Assembly (NCBI GenBank): GCA_030754315.1
Contig: JASMAO010000146.1
Span: forward strand, 1 to 11,547
DNA length: 11,547 nucleotides
Direction: 5' to 3'
Source: SAR202 cluster bacterium
GTDB taxonomy: Bacteria > Chloroflexota > Dehalococcoidia > Lucifugimonadales > JASMAO01
Made by a program: the position numbers and the translations under genes. Below are positions 7,326-11,547 of this stretch, piece after piece (the stretch's first letter is position 1; each line of letters begins with the position of its first letter). A model generated the notes under the pieces. That model ran no database searches, was not told the DNA's origin, and saw only the letters and a list, made by a program, of their open reading frames with translations.

Positions 7326-8246
7326 TTGACGACTGGTTCCGAAACAATGGTAGATATTTACCAAGACCCTCCGCTCAAAACTCGTGTTCGCAAAACATTT
7401 GCGACAAGTTGGAAGACATTAAAGTCCAATCCAAATCTGATGATCGGGTCAATAATCCTAACCGTGATGGTGGGTATCGCTATATTGACTTTACTGCCCA
7501 CCGCTTCAACAGTGGCACGTTATGATCCTACGGAACTCGCAGTACGTGAACGAATTAATGGGCCATCGGCTGATCACTGGTTTGGAACTGACAAACTAGG
7601 ACGTGACGTGTATTCACGTACCCTTCACGGCGCAAAAACATCATTGTATGTCGGTATTGGTGTCGCAATCATCGTGACCATAGTAGGTACTTCGCTGGGC
7701 GTAATCGTTGGGTATAACCGTGTTGCCGACAATATAGTGATGCGGGTTATGGACGGCATGATGTCGTTTCCTACATTGATCCTTGCGCTCGCTCTTGTAG
7801 CAGCACTAGGTAGCAGCCTTACCAATGTCATTATCATAATCGCAATTGTCGATACTCCCAGTATGACACGCGTAGTACGGGCAGTGGTTTTAAGCCTGCG
7901 AGAAAGAACCTACGTAGATGCAGCCCGCGCATCAGGTGCAAGCACAAAGCGCATTCTTTTCTTGCACATAGCACCCAATACACTGGCACCTGTAATCATT
8001 CAGGCTTCAATATTTTTTGGTGGTGCAATCCTAACCGAAGCAGCATTGGGATTTCTGGGAGTTGGAACACCAGAATTTATCCCCAGTTGGGGCAATATCA
8101 TTTCTTCTGGCCGCGAATTCATAAGAGTGGGTTTTTGGATAGCATTCTTCCCAGGGGTATTCCTGGCTCTCACAGTATTTGCTGCAAACATAGTTGGGGA
8201 TGGACTTCGAGATGTTTTGGACCCACGTCTGCGAGGAGAAAAATAG
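7326..8246 (+). CDS. dppC: Peptide ABC transporter permease, DppC/OppC type
   Basis: This is a 306-aa partner permease. After a cytoplasmic N-terminus and a first membrane segment (about 40-58), the DppC hallmark HWFGTDKLGRDVYSRTLHGA lies at 84-103. The EAA loop is at about 196-218 (YVDAARASGASTKRILFLHIAPN), EAALGFLGVG at 238-247, and DPRLRG near the end. The TTG start at 7326 directly follows the TAA of the DppB gene in the same frame, with GAGG at 7316-7319 six nt before it. An ATG at 7347 would shorten the protein by seven residues but has no evident ribosome binding site, so TTG is preferred. The stop TAG abuts the ATG of the next gene. It forms the channel heterodimer with the upstream permease. 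Confidence 0.92.
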   Translation: MTTGSETMVDIYQDPPLKTRVRKTFATSWKTLKSNPNLMIGSIILTVMVGIAILTLLPTASTVARYDPTELAVRERINGPSADHWFGTDKLGRDVYSRTLHGAKTSLYVGIGVAIIVTIVGTSLGVIVGYNRVADNIVMRVMDGMMSFPTLILALALVAALGSSLTNVIIIIAIVDTPSMTRVVRAVVLSLRERTYVDAARASGASTKRILFLHIAPNTLAPVIIQASIFFGGAILTEAALGFLGVGTPEFIPSWGNIISSGREFIRVGFWIAFFPGVFLALTVFAANIVGDGLRDVLDPRLRGEK

Positions 8247-8900
8247 ATGAAAAAATTCGTAAATCAAATAATTACGTTCATATTCTCGGCTGTTCTTCTA
8301 TCAGCCATTCTCGCATGTGGAGGATCAGATGATGGGTCCGGTAGCTCAGGGGCAACCACGCAAAATAACCCAGCCAATACAAACAATAAGGATTCGGAAC
8401 ATAACCTGATGTTCCAGCAAGAGAAAATATCTCCCGTTATAGGAGCCCCCATTGAGGAATCAACGGTAGCCCCATCACCGACAGTTCAGAAAAAGGTTGA
8501 AGCCACTCCAACACCCACACCACCAAGTAAAACCATTGACGAAAAATCTACAGGCGGGCTTGTAGATGAGCTATCTGCTGACGACTACACGCGAACCAGT
8601 GCAAGGGACCTTGAAAAAGAATTCCGTAAATCCCCCGATACTGCGACTCCGAAAATCGGCAAGCAATTCGTAGTCCAAGGTAATGTGCTGGAAGCCGGCA
8701 CTAACCCAGATGGCAAGTCCTATGTCAGCTTCAAGGCTGGTAAAGGACGTGTGACGTGTATGTTCGAAATCATCACCGATGCTGAACTTCGTAGATTCAC
8801 GCCTGACGGCACTAACTCGGTCGTTGGGACGATTGATACATGGGATGCTGAAAACAGAATCCTTACACTAACGAACTGCAAAATTGTACTTGGATATTAA
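8247..8900 (+). CDS. Small lipoprotein with C-terminal OB-fold (tRNA_anti-like) domain
   Basis: This 217-aa protein has a lipoprotein signal (MKKFVNQIITFIFSAVLLSAILAC, lipobox ILAC, Cys24). A disordered Gly/Ser/Asn/Pro/Thr-rich linker follows (about 25-105, including TPTPTPP), then a compact domain at about 106-217. That domain (LSADDYTRTSARDLEKEFRK, IGKQFVVQGNVLEAG, RVTCMFE, SVVGTIDTWD, LTLTNCKIV) resembles the OB-fold putative lipoproteins grouped as tRNA_anti-like. Their function is unknown despite the name, and there is no reason to assume nucleic-acid binding outside the cell. Cys171 and Cys211 might form a disulfide. The ATG abuts the DppC stop and GAGGAG at 8233-8238 lies eight nt upstream, so translation is coupled to the importer. 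Such a gene is not a standard importer component; an accessory surface role is inferred from position only. Confidence 0.8.
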   Translation: MKKFVNQIITFIFSAVLLSAILACGGSDDGSGSSGATTQNNPANTNNKDSEHNLMFQQEKISPVIGAPIEESTVAPSPTVQKKVEATPTPTPPSKTIDEKSTGGLVDELSADDYTRTSARDLEKEFRKSPDTATPKIGKQFVVQGNVLEAGTNPDGKSYVSFKAGKGRVTCMFEIITDAELRRFTPDGTNSVVGTIDTWDAENRILTLTNCKIVLGY

Positions 8901-8925
8901 AATTGGACGCATAGAAAGGACCAAA

Positions 8926-8985
8926 ATGAATCGCCTTAGTACAGGATTTGTATGCACCTCCCCAGAACGATCACCAAGAGGGTAA
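8926..8985 (+). CDS. Possible 19-codon leader ORF upstream of the DppD gene
   Basis: ATG at 8926 is preceded by a good AAAGGA (8915-8920, five nt) and opens a 19-codon frame (MNRLSTGFVCTSPERSPRG) ending in TAA at 8983-8985, seven nt before the ATG of the ATPase gene and overlapping its ribosome binding site. It could be a leader peptide coupling translation across the 91-nt gap. It resembles no known peptide, and chance is a real alternative. Confidence 0.3.
   Translation: MNRLSTGFVCTSPERSPRG
8978..8982 (+). promoter_or_regulatory. Ribosome binding site deciding the DppD start
   Basis: GAGGG here is nine nt from the ATG at 8992 but only three nt from the TTG at 8986. The spacing favours ATG 8992 as the true start, dropping two residues from the longest possible frame. 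Confidence 0.6.
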
Positions 8986-8991
8986 TTGGCT

Positions 8992-9993
8992 ATGTCGACA
9001 TTGCTCGATATCAAAAATCTTTCGACCCATTTCAATACCTCCGCAGGAACAATTAAAGCAGTAAACGACGTTTCATTTGAACTAAGAGAAGGTGAAACAT
9101 TGGGACTGGTTGGGGAAAGCGGATGCGGCAAAAGCGTCACGGCACTTTCCATAATGCGCCTCGTACCATCTCCTCCAGGACGAATCGTATCCGGCGATGT
9201 AATTTTCCAAGGTCAAAACCTTTTGAAAATATCAGAAGCGGAAATGCAGAACGTCAGAGGGCGCGACATCGGAATGATTTTTCAAGAGCCCATGACGTCG
9301 TTGAATCCAGTACTCAGTATAGGACGCCAATTACGTGAACCGCTTGAACTGCATCTGGGTATGACCAAACAACAGTCATTAAGTAGGTCCAGCGAACTGC
9401 TCGAACTGGTCGGGATACCCGATCCGGCAACGAGACTTAAAACATTCCCCCACCAGACTTCAGGTGGTCAACGCCAGAGAATCATGATCGCAATGGCCCT
9501 AAGCTGTGAACCCAAGCTACTGATAGCAGACGAAGCCACTACCGCGCTCGATGTGACCATTCAGGCCCAGATTTTAGAAATCATCAAGGACCTAACTGAC
9601 AGACTTGGCACATCCGTAATCATCATCACTCACAACCTAGGTGTTGTGGCCCGTTACGCTGACAGCGTGAATGTCATGTATGCCGGAAAACTACGAGAAT
9701 CCGGAAGCCTGGATCAAGTTTACAAAGAACCTAAACATCCTTACACCGTGGGACTTTTAAACTCTGTTCCTACATTAGATCTAGACGCTGATGTAAGGCT
9801 CCAACCTATACGCGGTGAAATCCCAAACCTAATTGATTTGCCTAAGGGTTGCGCATTTATCGATCGATGTGATTACGCTGGACAAAAATGTGAAGAATCT
9901 GAACCCGAACTGGAAGAAGTTGAAGATGCGCATTTCGGAGCATGTTGGGAGCACAAACGAGTTAGTAAAAGCCTGCTAGGAATAACTTCGTGA
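8992..9993 (+). CDS. dppD: Peptide ABC transporter ATP-binding protein, DppD/OppD type
   Basis: This is a 333-aa ATPase from the ATG at 8992. It has Walker A GESGCGKS (41-48), Q-loop Gln98 in IFQEPMTSLNP, signature TSGGQRQR (157-164, Thr replacing the common Leu/Phe), Walker B LLIADEAT with Asp180-Glu181, the D-loop ALDVT, and switch His214 (ITHN). The C-terminal oligopeptide/dipeptide extension follows KHPYTVGLLNSVP, with PKGCAFIDRC and four cysteines (287, 293, 300, 318). In related DppD proteins these cysteines bind an iron-sulfur cluster; that is known for the family and not shown here. It should form a heterodimer with the next gene's product and power the two permeases. Its GTGA junction overlaps the next start by 4 nt, so the two ATPases are made together. 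A TTG at 8986 is a less likely start. Confidence 0.92.
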   Translation: MSTLLDIKNLSTHFNTSAGTIKAVNDVSFELREGETLGLVGESGCGKSVTALSIMRLVPSPPGRIVSGDVIFQGQNLLKISEAEMQNVRGRDIGMIFQEPMTSLNPVLSIGRQLREPLELHLGMTKQQSLSRSSELLELVGIPDPATRLKTFPHQTSGGQRQRIMIAMALSCEPKLLIADEATTALDVTIQAQILEIIKDLTDRLGTSVIIITHNLGVVARYADSVNVMYAGKLRESGSLDQVYKEPKHPYTVGLLNSVPTLDLDADVRLQPIRGEIPNLIDLPKGCAFIDRCDYAGQKCEESEPELEEVEDAHFGACWEHKRVSKSLLGITS

Positions 9994-11066
9994 CAACTAC
10001 AACAGCTAACTCTACAAAAGACGAAGCCATCTCAAACACACAATCTCCTTTACTAGAGATCCGAAATTTAAAAGTTCATTTCCCTGTGACTGAAGGTTTT
10101 ATCATTCAGCGACAAGTCGGTGTTATTAAAGCCGTTGACGGCGTAAACCTAAGCGTTAACCCGGGAGAAACTCTTGGACTTGTAGGAGAGAGCGGTTCCG
10201 GAAAGACCACTATCGGCAGGGCAATTCTCAAGCTGGAAAATGCCACCGAAGGTCAAATCTTGCTCAACGGAGAAGATATTACAAAATCCACTGGAAACCG
10301 CCTGCGGGATTTTCGACGTCGCCTAGGAATGGTTTTCCAAGATCCCTTCGGATCCCTAAACCCACGTATGTCAGCAGGCAATCTGGTTGGGGAGCCGTTA
10401 AAGATTCATGGCTTAACAACAACCAAGAGTGACTACAAACGAAGAGTTGCAGAATTATTAAAAATTGTAGGCCTCAACTCCATGATGGCCGGTCGATATC
10501 CTCATGAGTTTTCAGGTGGTCAGCGCCAGAGAATTGGAGTAGCGCGTGCATTGGCGGCAAAACCAGATGTAATGGTGCTTGATGAACCTGTTTCCGCCCT
10601 TGATGTATCGATTCAGGCCCAGGTTATTAACCTAATCAAAGATTTACAGACTGAATTTGGACTCGCGTATATATTCATAGCCCACGACCTATCTGTAGTA
10701 CGCAATATAAGTGATCGTGTCGCAGTAATGTATCTAGGGAAAATCGTCGAGATTGGTTCTCGGGATGATATCTACAATCACCCAAAGCACCCTTACACCC
10801 AAGCATTGCTTTCAGCGGTACCCACCGCTAACCCTGAATTAGAACGTAACCGTGAACGCATCGTCCTTGAAGGAGATATTCCCAGCCCCTTGAACCCGCC
10901 CTCGGGATGTGTGTTTCGTACACGTTGCCCGCTGGCTACCAAGGAATGCAGTACGCAAGTGCCAGAACTCCAAAGTGTTTCAGGGAATCATCGCGCTGCA
11001 TGCATAAAAGGCGACTGGTATAAATCTGACAGTTCAGAGCATGAATCAGTTTCAGAGGAGGCGTAA
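9990..11066 (+). CDS. dppF: Peptide ABC transporter ATP-binding protein, DppF/OppF type
   Basis: This is a 358-aa ATPase partner of the preceding gene product. Features are an N-terminal HFPVTEGFIIQRQVGVIKAVDGV typical of DppF, Walker A GESGSGKT (66-73), Gln117 in VFQDPFGSLNPR, signature FSGGQRQR (174-181), Walker B VMVLDEP with Asp198-Glu199, and switch His232 (AHDLS). The C-terminal extension begins at about 266 (KHPYTQALLSAVP), with SGCVFRTRC and cysteines 307, 313, 320 and 338, a possible iron-sulfur site as in relatives. The start is GTG inside the GTGA overlap with the DppD stop, with AGG at 9978-9980 nine nt upstream. The stop TAA abuts the ATG of the deacylase gene, whose strong ribosome binding site lies in the last codons here. 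Confidence 0.93.
   Translation: MTTTTANSTKDEAISNTQSPLLEIRNLKVHFPVTEGFIIQRQVGVIKAVDGVNLSVNPGETLGLVGESGSGKTTIGRAILKLENATEGQILLNGEDITKSTGNRLRDFRRRLGMVFQDPFGSLNPRMSAGNLVGEPLKIHGLTTTKSDYKRRVAELLKIVGLNSMMAGRYPHEFSGGQRQRIGVARALAAKPDVMVLDEPVSALDVSIQAQVINLIKDLQTEFGLAYIFIAHDLSVVRNISDRVAVMYLGKIVEIGSRDDIYNHPKHPYTQALLSAVPTANPELERNRERIVLEGDIPSPLNPPSGCVFRTRCPLATKECSTQVPELQSVSGNHRAACIKGDWYKSDSSEHESVSEEA
11055..11061 (+). promoter_or_regulatory. Strong Shine-Dalgarno for the deacylase gene, inside the DppF coding end
   Basis: GAGGAGG lies five nt from ATG 11067 and is the strongest ribosome binding site in the window. It falls within the last codons of the upstream ATPase, supporting the ATG start and a coupled, well-translated deacylase. 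Confidence 0.75.
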
Positions 11067-11547
11067 ATGTTCGATGTTGTAATCCGTGGCGGAACATTAA
11101 TAGACGGCACTGGTACCACGGGATATTCTGCGGATTTGGCCATTCAGGGCGACACGATCGTTGTGATAGGGAATTCTATAGAAGCAGAAACGCATCAATC
11201 GGTCGATGCAACCGGTAAAGTCGTAACGCCTGGCTTCATCGATCTACATAGCCATGCGGACATGTCATTTTTTATCGACCCAGACGCGGACAGCAAGATA
11301 ACGCAAGGCGTAACTTTCGAGTACGTCGGAAATTGCGGTATTAGCTTTTGCGCCCCACTGATCGGTGAAGCTGCTTCCGACTTAAACACCCGCAAAGCTT
11401 GGTATGACACAGACTGGTCACCCGATTGGACGAGTTTCAGTGATTTTCTAGATGCCCTAGAAAAGACTGGTTCCAATATCAACGTAGCTACACAAGTAGG
11501 ACACGGCACAATCAGAAAAGCCATCATGGGAATGGATACACGCGCTC
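11067..11547 (+). CDS. N-acyl-D-amino-acid deacylase (D-aminoacylase) family amidohydrolase, 5' part
   Basis: The frame is open from ATG 11067 to the window edge (160 full codons), so the gene continues to the right. It starts with the amidohydrolase beta-sandwich (FDVVIRGGTLIDGTG, then DATGKVVTPGFIDLHSHAD), where His61 and His63 form the HxH metal motif at barrel strand 1. EYVGNCGISFCAP (86-97) follows, with Cys90 at the position of the metal-binding Cys of D-aminoacylases, and VGHGTIRKAIMG (144-155) carries another family motif. Family members hydrolyse N-acyl-D-amino acids, including N-acyl-D-glutamate or aspartate forms, and some act as related imidases. The downstream metal ligands are beyond the window. 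It abuts the DppF stop and belongs to the importer operon, suggesting the imported ligand or a derivative is its substrate; this is inference. Confidence 0.88.
   Translation, partial: MFDVVIRGGTLIDGTGTTGYSADLAIQGDTIVVIGNSIEAETHQSVDATGKVVTPGFIDLHSHADMSFFIDPDADSKITQGVTFEYVGNCGISFCAPLIGEAASDLNTRKAWYDTDWSPDWTSFSDFLDALEKTGSNINVATQVGHGTIRKAIMGMDTRA

Noticed and set aside
8986..8991. TTG at 8986 as the DppD start
   Set aside because: It is only three nt from the GAGGG ribosome binding site; ATG 8992 has normal spacing.
11195..11527. 110-aa ORF on the minus strand
   Set aside because: It is antisense to the D-aminoacylase-type gene, which has clear HxH and GNCG motifs in the other strand.

Overview
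The window looks like a nutrient-scavenging island from a Chloroflexota bacterium, plausibly a marine SAR202/Dehalococcoidia-type lineage. The main clue is the solute-binding lipoprotein at 4493-6184: directly after its lipobox it has the Val/Glu/Lys-rich tether that is very common in Chloroflexota binding proteins. A mandelate racemase/enolase-superfamily enzyme beside peptide and amide hydrolases also fits that group. This assignment is inference from protein style; there is no rRNA or marker gene here.

Left part (1-2897, + strand): the 3' end of a penicillin-acylase-like N-terminal-nucleophile amidase, then a 389-aa mandelate racemase/muconate lactonizing-type enzyme, then a 460-aa M28 zinc peptidase starting 12 nt later. 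These three probably form one transcription unit. It converges on a minus-strand, PLP-dependent class III aminotransferase related to glutamate-1-semialdehyde aminomutase (2916-4211), with only 18 nt between the stop codons.

Right part (4493-11547, + strand): a compact dipeptide/oligopeptide ABC importer operon, transcribed divergently from the aminotransferase. Its order is binding lipoprotein (DppA/OppA type), 199-nt gap with a strong GC stem-loop, permease DppB type, permease DppC type, a small OB-fold-like lipoprotein, a possible 19-codon leader ORF, ATPase DppD type, ATPase DppF type, and the 5' part of an N-acyl-D-amino-acid deacylase (D-aminoacylase). Most junctions from DppB onward are abutting or overlapping (0, 0 and -4 nt, then 0 nt before the deacylase), which points to translational coupling.

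Together the genes suggest uptake of small peptides or N-acylated amino compounds, followed by amide hydrolysis (penicillin-acylase type, M28, D-aminoacylase) and conversion of the products by an aminotransferase and an enolase-superfamily enzyme. The individual families are known. The less ordinary points are the lipoprotein inserted in the transporter operon, the non-canonical active site of the enolase-superfamily protein, and several untested RNA/DNA structures: a perfect 16-bp AT palindrome, a stem-loop after the binding-protein gene, a hairpin next to the aminotransferase ribosome binding site, and a leader ORF. I saw no tRNA, rRNA, CRISPR array, insertion sequence or prophage gene.
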